This document shows, piece after piece, positions 37,702 through 46,467 of a stretch of DNA of 64,000 nt; position 1 is the first letter of the stretch; the number at the start of each line of letters is the position of its first letter. The position numbers and the translations under genes are program-made. The notes below the pieces were generated by a model. The model saw nothing but the letters and a program-made list of their open reading frames with translations, made no database searches and had not been told where the DNA came from. Source of the stretch: Modicisalibacter luteus DSM 23508 (lineage in GTDB: Bacteria; Pseudomonadota; Gammaproteobacteria; Pseudomonadales; Halomonadaceae). The DNA is taken from the NCBI RefSeq assembly GCF_000378505.1, contig NZ_KB900000.1, positions 109,093-173,092 on the forward strand, given 5' to 3'.

Positions 37702-38804
37702 TCTCCCAAGGTGAAGCGGGCGACATTGTTGCCGCCGGCGCGAGCACGGAGATCGACCGGCTCGCCGCGATAACGTAGTTCGACACCACTGGCATTACCT
37801 ATGGTCAGGCGGAACGGGGGATCGCCTTCCACGGTCGCTTCGGTGCCGGGTGATTGCAGACCGACCAGGATGCGCTGGCCATTGGCATCGTAAATCTCGG
37901 TCCATGACTGTTCGTTGAACGTGAACGCCAGACGACGGTTGTTGACGGCAGGGGCTTCGGCCTGTGTTGGCTCCTGAGCCTCGGCGGATGCTGCTGCCGT
38001 GGCCTCGGGTGTGGAGTCGCTCGCGTTGGTTGTCGCAGGCTGTGCCGCGTCGTCAGAAGGCGCTGATGGGTTGGACGCTGCCTCTGCATTGGATGCTGCC
38101 GCTTCGGCCGCTTCGCTGTCGGCTGTGGCGGGTGTAGGCTCAGGTGTGTCCGTATCAGGCTCGTCCGTAGAGGGCGTTGGCGCTTCGTCAGCGGTGGTGG
38201 CGCTTTCGTCGTCAACCAAGCCGAGCTCGTTATTCTCTTCGGGTAAAGGGGGGAGTGCACTACTTTCGGATTCGCCTGCTGCCGGCTCGGCTTGGGTGAG
38301 TGTGCCATTCGCTGTTTGCTCACCCATTGGGCTGACCTCGACCGAGTCGCTCAAGCCCAGGCCTTCCATCAGTTCGTTACCGTTGCGGCTTTGCCACCAC
38401 AGCAGTGTCAGGCCGATCAGACCGAGAATGACCAGCAATGTGACCAGTTTGAATACCCAGGCACCGAGCTTTGACGGTGGCTTGGTCACGTTGACTGGCG
38501 TCACCTTGCGGTCGAGATCGCCTTGACCATACTGGCTGTTATAGGCCTCGACAATCTGGCGTTCGTCGATTCCCATCAGTCGGGCATAGGCGCGAAGATA
38601 TCCACGGCGGTAGGCCGGGATTGGCACCTCGTCGTAACGGTCCTCTTCCAGACCGGCAACGACTGCCGGGCGAAGGTTGAGCTGAACGGCCACTTCCTCG
38701 AGTCCCAGCCCCTGGCGTTCACGCTCGCGTCTGAGCTGCTGACCGGGTGAGGTGTGACCGGTGGGGTCGAAGCTGGCTTCCTGTCGTTCTTGTGCTTCGC
38801 TCAT
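37698..38804 (-). CDS. rodZ: Cytoskeletal anchor RodZ with a long acidic linker
   Basis: Inner-membrane protein that anchors MreB and maintains rod shape. The 368-residue product has an N-terminal Xre-type HTH domain at about 22-90 ([20 protein letters not shown]), a juxtamembrane region and one membrane segment at about 115-133. A linker of about 130 residues rich in A, E, S, T, P and D follows. The C-terminal DUF4115 domain, about 285-368, contains [14 protein letters not shown]. The linker is long and unusually acidic. It sits between pilW and ispG. Confidence 0.93.
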   Translation of the reverse strand: MSEAQERQEASFDPTGHTSPGQQLRRERERQGLGLEEVAVQLNLRPAVVAGLEEDRYDEVPIPAYRRGYLRAYARLMGIDERQIVEAYNSQYGQGDLDRKVTPVNVTKPPSKLGAWVFKLVTLLVILGLIGLTLLWWQSRNGNELMEGLGLSDSVEVSPMGEQTANGTLTQAEPAAGESESSALPPLPEENNELGLVDDESATTADEAPTPSTDEPDTDTPEPTPATADSEAAEAAASNAEAASNPSAPSDDAAQPATTNASDSTPEATAAASAEAQEPTQAEAPAVNNRRLAFTFNEQSWTEIYDANGQRILVGLQSPGTEATVEGDPPFRLTIGNASGVELRYRGEPVDLRARAGGNNVARFTLGE

Positions 38805-38832
38805 GACTGAGCTTTCCTCTTAATGCGTGTGG

Positions 38833-39582
38833 TCAGGGGGCGCCTTCGTATTCGTCGAGCTGGCGTGTATAGAAAGCGGCGGTCACGGCATCCCCGCGGG
38901 CGCTAGCGATTCGTTGCGCCAGGCGAAGCCCTTCGGGGTTCATGCCGGCCAGCCGGATGAACGTTTGCAGCTGTTCCCAGGCGCGCTCGTCATTGCCCTG
39001 AGCGTGGTTGATCTGGGCCAGCGTCAAATAGGTGCGCGCGTTACGCGGGTCGATGGCCTGCGCACGCTCCAGGCTGGTACGTGCCGCCTGCAGATCACCC
39101 AGCTCACGCTGGCAAATGCCCAGATTGGTATACAACTGGGCACGGTTATCGTACTTGAGGTCCTGCGATGCGCGCTCGAGCTGCTGGCAGGAGGCCTCGA
39201 TGCGGTCCTGAGCAAACAGGAACGCGGCATAGTTATTGCGGGCTCGAGTAAAACCCGGATCTTCGGCCAGGGCACGCTGGAAAAAGCGGTCGGCATGCGC
39301 CGTCTCACCCTGACGCTGATAAAGCAGGGCTTGGGCCTGAAGTGCATCTGGATCGTCGGGGGCGATTTCCAGGGCCCGGTCAAGCTTGTCTTGGGCACGA
39401 CGCAAATTGCCCTGCTCCATGTACTCGATACCCATGGTGACATTGAGCTTGAGTGCCTGGTCCAGATCTGCCGTATGGGTTGGCTGCTCCAGCGCCGTGG
39501 TCGTGCAGCCAGATAGCCAGAATACGCCGAGCATAACGGCGGATAGTCTGGTCAGCGATGACGAACGACAGCGTCGGATCAT
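38833..39582 (-). CDS. pilW: Type IV pilus biogenesis/stability lipoprotein PilW (PilF)
   Basis: TPR lipoprotein that helps the PilQ secretin assemble. The 249-residue product has lipobox LSGC with C26 as the lipidation site. At least five tetratricopeptide repeats follow, with GIEYMEQGNLRRAQDKLDRAL and NARTYLTLAQINHAQGND as examples. It lies between rlmN and rodZ, its conserved position. No other pilus genes are in the window. Confidence 0.92.
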   Translation of the reverse strand: MIRRCRSSSLTRLSAVMLGVFWLSGCTTTALEQPTHTADLDQALKLNVTMGIEYMEQGNLRRAQDKLDRALEIAPDDPDALQAQALLYQRQGETAHADRFFQRALAEDPGFTRARNNYAAFLFAQDRIEASCQQLERASQDLKYDNRAQLYTNLGICQRELGDLQAARTSLERAQAIDPRNARTYLTLAQINHAQGNDERAWEQLQTFIRLAGMNPEGLRLAQRIASARGDAVTAAFYTRQLDEYEGAP

Positions 39583-39702
39583 GCACTCCTCGAGTGGATT
39601 CTTATGGTTGGGCCATACGGACAGGCCACCTTGATCGCGGTAAAGTATGAAGCGTACTCATCAAAGCGCCGTGACCAGTTGAAGTCAAGGACGGCCTTCC
39701 AT

Positions 39703-40830
39703 TCAATCGGCGTCGAGCTGAATCGATTGAATATAACGCTCGTGTCGCCGAGTCCTGTCCTTCACCCGACCGACCAACTGGCCGCAGGCCGCATCGATGT
39801 CATCCCCGCGCGTGGTGCGGATCGGTGCGGTGTACCCCAACTCGTAGAGCCACTGCTGAAAGCGCATCGTCTGGTTGCGCGACGGCTTCTCGTAACCCGA
39901 GTGCGGAAATGGATTGAAGGGGATCAGGTTGATCTTGCAGGGCAGTTCCTTGAGCAGGGCCGCTAGCTGCTCGGCATGCTCTTGCTGATCGTTGACGTCC
40001 TTGATCAGCGTGTACTCGATGGTGACCAATCGAGTGTCGTCGCACTTCGCCAGGTAGCGCTGGCAGGCGTCGAGCAGATTGCGGATGTTGTACTTGCGGT
40101 TGATCGGTACCAGCTCGTTGCGCAACTCGTCGTTGGCGGCATGCAGCGAGATGGCCAGGCTAACGTCGATCTCGTCGCCGAGCCGGTCGATCATCGGCAC
40201 GACGCCCGAGGTGGATAACGTGACGCGGCGTTTGGAGAGCCCGTAGCCGTTGTCGTCGAGCATGAGCTTCATTGCCGGCACGACATTATCGTAGTTGAGC
40301 AGCGGCTCGCCCATGCCCATCATCACCACGTTGGTCACCGGTCGGTTGGCAGTATCGCGACGCGGCCCGACACTGCGCTGGGCGACCCAAACCTGACCGA
40401 TGATTTCGGCAGCAGTGAGGTTGCGCTGGAAACCCTGCTTGCCCGTAGAGCAAAAACTGCAATCCAGCGAGCAGCCAACCTGGGACGATACGCACAAGGT
40501 GCGGCGAGTGCCGTTATCAGACGGGATCAGTACCGTTTCCACATAACTGCCGTCCTCGACCTCGAGCACCCATTTGCGGGTACCGTCGTTGGATGTACCT
40601 TCGTAGACCACGCCCGGGCCACGAATCTCGGCAACCTCGGCCAGGCGCGTACGCAGCGCCTTGGACAGGTTGGTCATGGCCTCGAAGTCATCGCAGCCTT
40701 CATGGTGGATCCACTTCATGACCTGTGCGGCGCGAAACTTCTTTTCGCCGATGGAAACGAAAAAGGCTTCCATCCCTTCATGGGACAGGCCAAGCAGATT
40801 GGTACGTGAGGATTGGGTGATGGCAGTCAT
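39703..40830 (-). CDS. rlmN: Dual-specificity 23S rRNA/tRNA adenine-C2 methyltransferase
   Basis: Radical-SAM enzyme that methylates A2503 of 23S rRNA and A37 of some tRNAs. The 375-residue product has the radical-SAM cysteine motif [11 protein letters not shown], the [14 protein letters not shown] motif, and a conserved catalytic cysteine near the C-terminus in DIDAACGQL. The N-terminal part begins [15 protein letters not shown]. It is upstream of pilW and downstream of ndk, as in many gammaproteobacteria. Confidence 0.96.
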   Translation of the reverse strand: MTAITQSSRTNLLGLSHEGMEAFFVSIGEKKFRAAQVMKWIHHEGCDDFEAMTNLSKALRTRLAEVAEIRGPGVVYEGTSNDGTRKWVLEVEDGSYVETVLIPSDNGTRRTLCVSSQVGCSLDCSFCSTGKQGFQRNLTAAEIIGQVWVAQRSVGPRRDTANRPVTNVVMMGMGEPLLNYDNVVPAMKLMLDDNGYGLSKRRVTLSTSGVVPMIDRLGDEIDVSLAISLHAANDELRNELVPINRKYNIRNLLDACQRYLAKCDDTRLVTIEYTLIKDVNDQQEHAEQLAALLKELPCKINLIPFNPFPHSGYEKPSRNQTMRFQQWLYELGYTAPIRTTRGDDIDAACGQLVGRVKDRTRRHERYIQSIQLDAD

Positions 40831-40886
40831 AGTCAGCTATCGGTAGGGCACGGAGCGAGAAAAGCTCGAAGGCGTGATGCGCGTCA

Positions 40887-40906
40887 GGCGGGGGCGCGCC
40901 CCCGCC
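40887..40906 (-). other. GC-only hairpin after ndk
   Basis: GGCGGGGG / CCCCCGCC arms around CGCG lie just after the ndk stop codon. There is no T tract, so a classical terminator is doubtful; RNA stabilisation or Rho-assisted ending is possible. Confidence 0.5.
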
Positions 40907-40915
40907 ATGCACGGA

Positions 40916-41341
40916 TCAGCGCGGGCAGATCTCGTCACTGCTGAAGAAATAGGCGACTTCGCGCTCGGCGGATTCCGGCGAGTCGGAGCCATGAACGGCA
41001 TTGGCGTCTATGGACTGGGCAAAGTCGGCGCGGATGGTGCCGGGCGCAGCTTCCTTGGGGTTGGTGGCGCCCATCAGTTCGCGGTTCTTGGCGATGGCGT
41101 CGTCCCCTTCCAGTACCTGGACCATAACCGGGCCGGACGTCATGAAGCCGACCAGCTCACCGAAGAAGCCGCGCTCCTTGTGCTCGGCGTAGAAGCCTTC
41201 GGCCTGCTCCTTGGAAAGATGCAGCATCTTGGCAGCAACGATCTTCAGGCCGGCCTTCTCGAAGCGGCTATAGATTTCGCCGATCACATTCTTGGCGACG
41301 GCATCGGGCTTGATAATGGAAAGGGTGCGCTGGTTAGCCAT
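40916..41341 (-). CDS. ndk: Nucleoside diphosphate kinase
   Basis: Balances nucleoside triphosphate pools using a phospho-histidine intermediate. The 141-residue product is full length. It has the N-terminal [12 protein letters not shown] and the active-site [13 protein letters not shown], where the histidine is phosphorylated. In many relatives ndk follows the full isc-hsc-fdx operon. Here it follows iscA directly, with a 173-base gap carrying its own promoter. Confidence 0.97.
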   Translation of the reverse strand: MANQRTLSIIKPDAVAKNVIGEIYSRFEKAGLKIVAAKMLHLSKEQAEGFYAEHKERGFFGELVGFMTSGPVMVQVLEGDDAIAKNRELMGATNPKEAAPGTIRADFAQSIDANAVHGSDSPESAEREVAYFFSSDEICPR

Positions 41342-41457
41342 GCGAAGACTCCGTGAGTACGTTGAATGCAGTATGGATCAAAGACGGCTGCGCGCCGCTG
41401 GGGCGGCGCGCAGGATACGTTTCGGCAAACGGGTGGTCCGGCACCGAAAATCGCGAC

Positions 41458-41463
41458 ATTATA
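41458..41463 (-). promoter_or_regulatory. Candidate -10 box for ndk
   Basis: The minus strand reads a perfect TATAAT after CGC, about 115 bases upstream of the ndk ATG. The -35 region is not convincing. Confidence 0.45.
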
Positions 41464-41514
41464 GCGGTTTGGCTGCCGTTACGCACCCTGCTGCGAGCTG
41501 GTGTGGCCTCGCGT

Positions 41515-41841
41515 TCAGACACTGAAGCTCTCGCCGCAACCACACTGATCCTTTACGTTGGGGTTGTTGAATCGGAAGAAGCGGTTGAGGCCCTCCGAGA
41601 CGTAGTCCACTTCACTGCCATCAAGCATCGACAGAGCATCCGGTGCCACATAGACCTTGGCGCCATGTTCCTCGAAAGCAACGTCATCGTTGGCGGCTTC
41701 GTCGGCGAAATCGAGTACGTAGCTATAGCCGGAACAGCCGCTGGGCTTGACGCTTACCCGTAGACCTAGGCCGTGGCCGCGCTCGTCGAGGACCTGACGG
41801 ATCTGATTGGCCGCTGCGGGAGTGATCGAAATTTGAGCCAT
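41515..41841 (-). CDS. iscA: A-type iron-sulfur carrier protein IscA
   Basis: A-type carriers receive Fe-S clusters or iron and pass them to apo-proteins. The 108-residue product has the three conserved cysteines: C36 in SGCSGYSY, and C100 and C102 in NVKDQCGCGESF. The PNVKD-CGCGESF ending is closer to IscA than to ErpA or SufA. It begins 30 bases after the iscS stop, exactly where iscU normally lies; no iscU frame is present. Confidence 0.93.
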   Translation of the reverse strand: MAQISITPAAANQIRQVLDERGHGLGLRVSVKPSGCSGYSYVLDFADEAANDDVAFEEHGAKVYVAPDALSMLDGSEVDYVSEGLNRFFRFNNPNVKDQCGCGESFSV

Positions 41842-41871
41842 GTGTTTCCTCCTCGATAATGAAGCGCCGCG

Positions 41872-43020
41872 TCAATGGTGCAGTGCCGTCAGCGCGTGCT
41901 GCAGTTCGGCAACGGCGGTGTCGATGTCTTCCTCGGTGGTGAAGCGACCGAAGCTGAACCGCAATGATGTAAGGGCGCGTGACCGGGGTACACCGATGCC
42001 TTTCAATACATAAGATGGCTCGACACTCGCCGAATTGCAGGCCGAACCGGTAGATACCGCAATGCCACGCAGCGCCATCAGCAGCGACTCGCCGTCCACC
42101 CCATCGAAGGCAAGGTTGATGATGTTGGGCACTGCCACCTCGACCGACGTGTTGCGATATACGCCAGGCAGATCGCTCAGGCCGTCGAGGAAGCGATGCG
42201 CCAACCGGGCGATACGGACCTGATCGTCCGGCCCTTCGCGTTCGGCCAGGGCAAAGGCTTCGCCCATGCCAGCGATCTGGTGGGTTGCCAGCGTTCCCGA
42301 GCGCATGCCGCGCTCGTGGCCACCGCCATGAATCAATGCCTCGACACGGATGTCGGGGCTGCGGCGAACGTAGAGGGCGCCAATCCCCTTGGGGCCGTAG
42401 ACCTTATGGGCCGATAGCGACATCAGGTCGATACCCAGCTGGTTGACGTCCAGCGGAATACGGCCCGAGGCCTGGGCTGCGTCGACATGCAGGGCAGCGC
42501 CATGGGTGTGAGTGACCTCGGAAAGGGCTGCCAAGTCATGGATCGTGCCGAGCTCGTTATTCACTGCCATCAACGAGACCAGTACGGTGTCGTCGCGCAT
42601 GGCCTCGGCCAGTTGCGTCGGCGACACGCGGCCATCGGGTCCTGGCGTCAGCCAGGTTACCTCGAAGCCTTCCGCTTCCAGCGCGCTGGCGGTATCCACG
42701 ACGGCCTTGTGTTCGATGCTCGATGTTACCAAGTGACGTCCGCGAGCACGGTTGGCGCGCATGAAGCCGGTCAGGGCCAGGTTGTCGGCTTCGGTGGCGC
42801 CGGAGGTCCACACGATCTCTCTTGGGTCGGCTCCGATCAGGTCGGCCACTTGGCGGCGAGCATGCTCTACGGTCTGCTCGGCCTGCCAGCCAGGCATATG
42901 ACTGCGTGACGCCGGATTGGCATAGATGCCATCCAGGGTCAGGTGCCGGCTCATGATGTCAGCGACACGAGGGTCGACCGGGGTGGTCGCGGCATAATCG
43001 AGATAAACAGGTCCGTTCAT
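41872..43020 (-). CDS. iscS: Cysteine desulfurase IscS, C-terminally short
   Basis: PLP enzyme that takes sulfur from cysteine for Fe-S clusters, tRNA thiolation and other uses. The ATG at 43020 gives 382 residues starting MNGPVYLDYAATTPVD. The PLP lysine is K206 in SAHKVYG, H104 is in SIEHKAV, and the catalytic cysteine is C328 in GSACNSASVEPSY. Alignment by eye with E. coli IscS (404 residues) is essentially gap-free to the end. About 22 C-terminal residues are therefore missing, the part that helps bind IscU. The gene lies between iscR and iscA. Confidence 0.95.
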   Translation of the reverse strand: MNGPVYLDYAATTPVDPRVADIMSRHLTLDGIYANPASRSHMPGWQAEQTVEHARRQVADLIGADPREIVWTSGATEADNLALTGFMRANRARGRHLVTSSIEHKAVVDTASALEAEGFEVTWLTPGPDGRVSPTQLAEAMRDDTVLVSLMAVNNELGTIHDLAALSEVTHTHGAALHVDAAQASGRIPLDVNQLGIDLMSLSAHKVYGPKGIGALYVRRSPDIRVEALIHGGGHERGMRSGTLATHQIAGMGEAFALAEREGPDDQVRIARLAHRFLDGLSDLPGVYRNTSVEVAVPNIINLAFDGVDGESLLMALRGIAVSTGSACNSASVEPSYVLKGIGVPRSRALTSLRFSFGRFTTEEDIDTAVAELQHALTALHH

Positions 43021-43057
43021 GACGTGTTGTCTACCGTTGAGCGAAATCGGGCCGCGA

Positions 43058-43528
43058 TCAAGGTGAATCCACGGCAATGGTGTCACCGTCGACGCGTATT
43101 CGCTGACGAGCGGCAATGTTGCGTACCTCATGGCGCTTGACCAAATCAGCCAGGGTCACGCCATCGAGAAAGTCGTGAATCTCTCGTGTGAGCTCACACC
43201 ACAGGTGATGGGTGAGGCAGGTGCTGCCTTGCTGGCAGTCCGACAGCCCCTGGCAGCGGGTCGCATCCACCGACTCGTTGACGGCATCGATCACGCAGGC
43301 CACCGATACAGCATCCAGCGAGACGGCCAGGAGATAGCCACCACCGGGGCCACGTACGCTTCTGACCAGCTTGGCCCGGCGTAACTTGGCGAAAAGCTGC
43401 TCGAGATACGACAGGGAAATTTCCTGACGGCGTGAGATGTCGGCCAGACAGACAGGAGTCTGATCGGCATGCAGGGCCAAGTCGAGCATGGCGGTGACGG
43501 CGTAGCGTCCCTTGGTGGTCAGGCGCAT
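43058..43528 (-). CDS. iscR: Fe-S cluster-sensing regulator IscR
   Basis: Rrf2-family regulator. With a [2Fe-2S] cluster it represses the isc operon; as apo-protein it activates other genes. The 156-residue product starts [19 protein letters not shown]. It has the winged-helix DNA-binding part and the cluster ligands C92, C98, C104 and H107 in E. coli positions. It is first in iscR-iscS-iscA. An IscR-like operator lies over its own promoter, which implies autoregulation. Confidence 0.96.
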   Translation of the reverse strand: MRLTTKGRYAVTAMLDLALHADQTPVCLADISRRQEISLSYLEQLFAKLRRAKLVRSVRGPGGGYLLAVSLDAVSVACVIDAVNESVDATRCQGLSDCQQGSTCLTHHLWCELTREIHDFLDGVTLADLVKRHEVRNIAARQRIRVDGDTIAVDSP

Positions 43529-43600
43529 AGGGGGTCACACAGGCGTGTTGATGGCCAAAACGATGGCGGAACGCCGAAGGCATTCCGCTGAGTCGCAGCC

Positions 43601-43634
43601 ATTATGGAAAAACCTAGTAGAACGGTCAACAATT
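43601..43634 (-). promoter_or_regulatory. iscR promoter with IscR type 1-like operator
   Basis: On the minus strand TTGACC (43624-43629) and CATAAT (43601-43606) are spaced 17 bases. The sequence around the -35 reads TTGTTGACC, then TACTAGGTT, which resembles type 1 IscR sites of gammaproteobacteria. This supports feedback control of iscRSA by cluster status. Confidence 0.65.
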
Positions 43635-43647
43635 ATGCCCGTTGGCG

Positions 43648-44538
43648 TCAGCGCTCGCCCCCAGAGCGTTTGCGGGACGGCGAAGAGGCTGGCTGTGCCT
43701 CCTGCCGTTCGTCGTCCTGCGTCGTCAGCTTGTCATCAGGCAGCGAGCAGCAGCTCTCAACGTCGGCAAGGATCTCGGAGAAGTCTTCGTCGCGCAGTTG
43801 CGGCCACTGCCCGGCGCGGTAGCCCGCATCGAGCTTGCGTAGCGTTGCACACATCATGTCCATGCGCTGATCCACGGCGTGCATGTGATCGAGCATGGCC
43901 TGCATGGAGCGCGCTACCGGGTCGGGCATGTCCTGGCTGACCCCATAGGCATCGAAGCCGAACTTCTGACGAATCGCTTCGCGCCGCTCCGGATCGAACG
44001 CCGGCGCTTCCTCCACGTCGGGGTCGGCGCGCTTGACGATCTTGCCGGGAATGCCGACGACCGTGGCGCCGGCCGGTACCGCCTTGGTGATCACGGCATT
44101 GGAGCCGATCTTGGCGCCGGCCCCGACCGTGAACGGGCCCAGGATCTTGGCGCCGGCCCCGACGATGACCCCGTCTTCCAACGTGGGATGCCGCTTGCCC
44201 TTGTTCCAGCTGGTGCCGCCCAGTGTCACGCCCTGGTAGAGCGTGACGTCGTCGCCGACCTCGGCGGTCTCGCCGATCACCACGCCCATGCCGTGATCGA
44301 TGAAGAAGCGCCGTCCGATTCGCGCGCCGGGGTGGATCTCGATGCCTGTCAGCCAGCGGAACAGCGTCGATACGCTGCGTGCCAGCCATTTCAGATTGCA
44401 GGTCCACAGCCAGTGGCTCAGGCGATGAGCGAGCAGGGCGTGCAGGCCCGGGTAGTTAGTCAGGACTTCGAGGAAGTTGCGCGCCGCGGGATCCCGGGCG
44501 AATACACTGTTTATGTCTTCACGCAGACGGCTGAACAT
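43648..44538 (-). CDS. cysE: Serine O-acetyltransferase (short N-terminal form)
   Basis: Makes O-acetylserine for cysteine synthesis. The ATG at 44538 gives 296 residues starting [16 protein letters not shown]. The left-handed beta-helix is clear: [27 protein letters not shown], then [15 protein letters not shown]. It lacks the long N-terminal helical domain of E. coli CysE. It instead has a C-terminal tail of about 50 polar residues ending KRSGGER. Its place next to iscRS, as in Azotobacter, links cysteine supply to the desulfurase. Confidence 0.93.
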   Translation of the reverse strand: MFSRLREDINSVFARDPAARNFLEVLTNYPGLHALLAHRLSHWLWTCNLKWLARSVSTLFRWLTGIEIHPGARIGRRFFIDHGMGVVIGETAEVGDDVTLYQGVTLGGTSWNKGKRHPTLEDGVIVGAGAKILGPFTVGAGAKIGSNAVITKAVPAGATVVGIPGKIVKRADPDVEEAPAFDPERREAIRQKFGFDAYGVSQDMPDPVARSMQAMLDHMHAVDQRMDMMCATLRKLDAGYRAGQWPQLRDEDFSEILADVESCCSLPDDKLTTQDDERQEAQPASSPSRKRSGGER

Positions 44539-44664
44539 GAAGCGATCCTTGTCACGGGCCAGGCCGATAGTCGACCGCAGCGATGAATCGTGGGGCAAAT
44601 ATTATTGGGGCGTGACCATCGCCCTGCAAGGTATGTGCAGGGCAGAAGTTACGCCGTGCTCTTG

Positions 44665-45444
44665 TCAGCGATTTCGGGCGCTTTTTTCCATGGCGGTGAG
44701 AATCCCGCGCAGGATGTTTATCTCCATACGGTCGGGGCGTGCACGTAGATAGAGACGGCGTAGCCGGGCCATCAACTGGCGAGGGTTGTCGGGATCGTGG
44801 AAGTCAATGGCGATCAGGGCGCGCTCCATATGCTCGAAAAAGCGCTCCAGGTCCGCGTGGTCGGCCAGTGGGCTGTCCCATTCAGTGCCGAAGGGGGCGT
44901 CGTCTTCGCGGTCGGTCCCGTTAGGGGCCGATGCCAGCCAGGCCTGGCGGCACTCATAAGCCAGCACTTGTACGGCGGCGGCCAGGTTTAGAGAGCTGAA
45001 ATCGGGATTGGTGGGAATGTGTACATGACGATGGCAGCGCTGGAGCTCGGCGTTGGTCAGCCCGGTATCCTCGCGGCCGAATACCAGCGCCACGCGGGCA
45101 CTTTCATGACCCATTTCCGCACTCAGCCCCTCGCCGAGCTGGCGCGGCGTGATCATCGGCCAGGGCAGGGTGCGTGAGCGAGCGCTGGCGCCCACCGCCA
45201 GGGTGGCATCGCCGAGCGCCGCGTCGAGCGTATCGTGGACCCGAGCTGCGGCAAGAATCTCGTCCGCGCCCGACGCCCGCGATATCGACTCGCTGCAATG
45301 CACGTCGCAGCGAGGCGTTACCAGAACCAGGTCGCTCAGACCCATGTTCTTCATGGCGCGAGCGGCACCACCGATGTTTCCGGGATGGCTGGTGCCGACG
45401 AGGACGATGCGCAGGCGGTCAAGGGAAAAGGTTGAAGCGGGCAT
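44665..45444 (-). CDS. trmJ: tRNA (cytidine/uridine-2'-O-)-methyltransferase TrmJ
   Basis: SPOUT-class enzyme that 2'-O-methylates position 32 of several tRNAs. The 259-residue product starts with the knot domain (LRIVLVGTSHPGNIGGAARAM), then ALVFGREDTGLTNAELQRC, with the SAM-binding trefoil at about 115-165. A C-terminal helical extension follows. trmJ next to suhB, near iscR, is the normal gammaproteobacterial order; here cysE intervenes. Confidence 0.95.
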   Translation of the reverse strand: MPASTFSLDRLRIVLVGTSHPGNIGGAARAMKNMGLSDLVLVTPRCDVHCSESISRASGADEILAAARVHDTLDAALGDATLAVGASARSRTLPWPMITPRQLGEGLSAEMGHESARVALVFGREDTGLTNAELQRCHRHVHIPTNPDFSSLNLAAAVQVLAYECRQAWLASAPNGTDREDDAPFGTEWDSPLADHADLERFFEHMERALIAIDFHDPDNPRQLMARLRRLYLRARPDRMEINILRGILTAMEKSARNR

Positions 45445-45601
45445 GTCTGGGTGCAGTCCGGAGTCGTTGACGATGGACTCGACAGTCTACCATGTGACGT
45501 GACATGACGGCGGGACAGGGCGATTTTCATGGCCCATGATGCGGTTTTTTGCTAGTATGCCCGCCGTTCTTTAACAGTGACCGACTCCTCAAGGCCCGAT
45601 C

Positions 45602-46402
45602 ATGCATCCGATGGTCCAATTTGCGCTGCGCGCCGCGCGCAGCGCCGCCGAACAGTTCGTACGCATTCGTGAGCGTATCGAGACTGCCCATGAAGACCGT
45701 AACCTTGAAGGCCTGCTGGAAGATGCCGCCCGTAACGCCGAAACGCTGATTGTGCGTCAGCTGGCGCGCGGCTATCCCCAGCATGGCGTTTCTGGCCGCT
45801 TCACCCCGCACCGTGATGGTGAAGGCGAAGGCCGGGACATCGTCTGGAAGATCGAACCTTTCCATGGCTACTCCAACCTGGGTGTCGCCGGTAACGGGTT
45901 CGCCATTTCGCTGGTGTGCCTGGTCAAGGGGCGCCCGGAACATGCTGTGGTGATTTGTCCGTTCAGCGACGACGAATACCTGGCCAGTCGTGGACGCGGC
46001 GCCCAGCACAACGGCAAGCGCATCCGCGTGAGCAAGGCGACCAGCATCACGGGAATTCGTTTGGCGATGGGGCTGCCCGAGAGCTGGCTGCGTGCTCGCC
46101 ATTTCCCCACCTATCTGCGTGTGCTTCAGCAGCTCGGCCCCCAGGTCGAGACTGTGATCGCCACGGGCTGTCCGCTGCTGGACATTGCCGAGATGGCCGC
46201 CGGTCGCGCCGATGCGGTGCTGGTGCTGGGCCTCGAGGAGCAGGACAGCCTGATCGGCTCGCTGTTGCTCAAGGAAGCCGGCGCACTGATGGGCGGTCCA
46301 GACGGGAGTCCCAATGTAGGCCCTGAAAGCGACCTGCTGGCTGCCGGCCCGCGTCTGTTCAAGGCGTTGTTACAGCGGCTCAAGCCGCATGTGTCGACCT
46401 GA
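45602..46402 (+). CDS. suhB: SuhB-type inositol monophosphatase homologue with degenerate active site
   Basis: By position (divergent from trmJ) and overall fold this is SuhB. E. coli SuhB is an inositol monophosphatase that also stabilises the rRNA antitermination complex with Nus factors. The 266-residue product begins MHPMVQFALRAARSAAEQFVR and keeps the IMPase scaffold (ISLVCLVKGRPEHAVVICP, DIAEMAAGRADAVLVLG, LLLKEAG). The metal-binding motif DPLDGTTNF is changed to EPFHGYSNL, losing both aspartates. The GEE-type glutamate motif is not seen, and the WDFAAG motif reads QDSLIG. It is therefore probably not an active phosphatase. Confidence 0.88.
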   Translation: MHPMVQFALRAARSAAEQFVRIRERIETAHEDRNLEGLLEDAARNAETLIVRQLARGYPQHGVSGRFTPHRDGEGEGRDIVWKIEPFHGYSNLGVAGNGFAISLVCLVKGRPEHAVVICPFSDDEYLASRGRGAQHNGKRIRVSKATSITGIRLAMGLPESWLRARHFPTYLRVLQQLGPQVETVIATGCPLLDIAEMAAGRADAVLVLGLEEQDSLIGSLLLKEAGALMGGPDGSPNVGPESDLLAAGPRLFKALLQRLKPHVST

Positions 46403-46422
46403 CGCTCGTTGCACCCAACCAG

Positions 46423-46453
46423 AAACCCCGCTGTGTCTCAGCGGGGTTTTTTA
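46423..46453. terminator. Bidirectional terminator between suhB and the aldehyde dehydrogenase gene
   Basis: An 11-bp stem, AAACCCCGCTG / CAGCGGGGTTT, with loop TGTCT and six Ts on the plus side. It serves suhB and the end of the minus-strand guanidino operon. Confidence 0.9.
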
Positions 46454-46467
46454 TTGTCTGGACAGGC

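Noticed and set aside
40887..40906. Rho-independent terminator after ndk
   Set aside because: The hairpin is strong but has no T tract on either strand, so I list it only as a hairpin.
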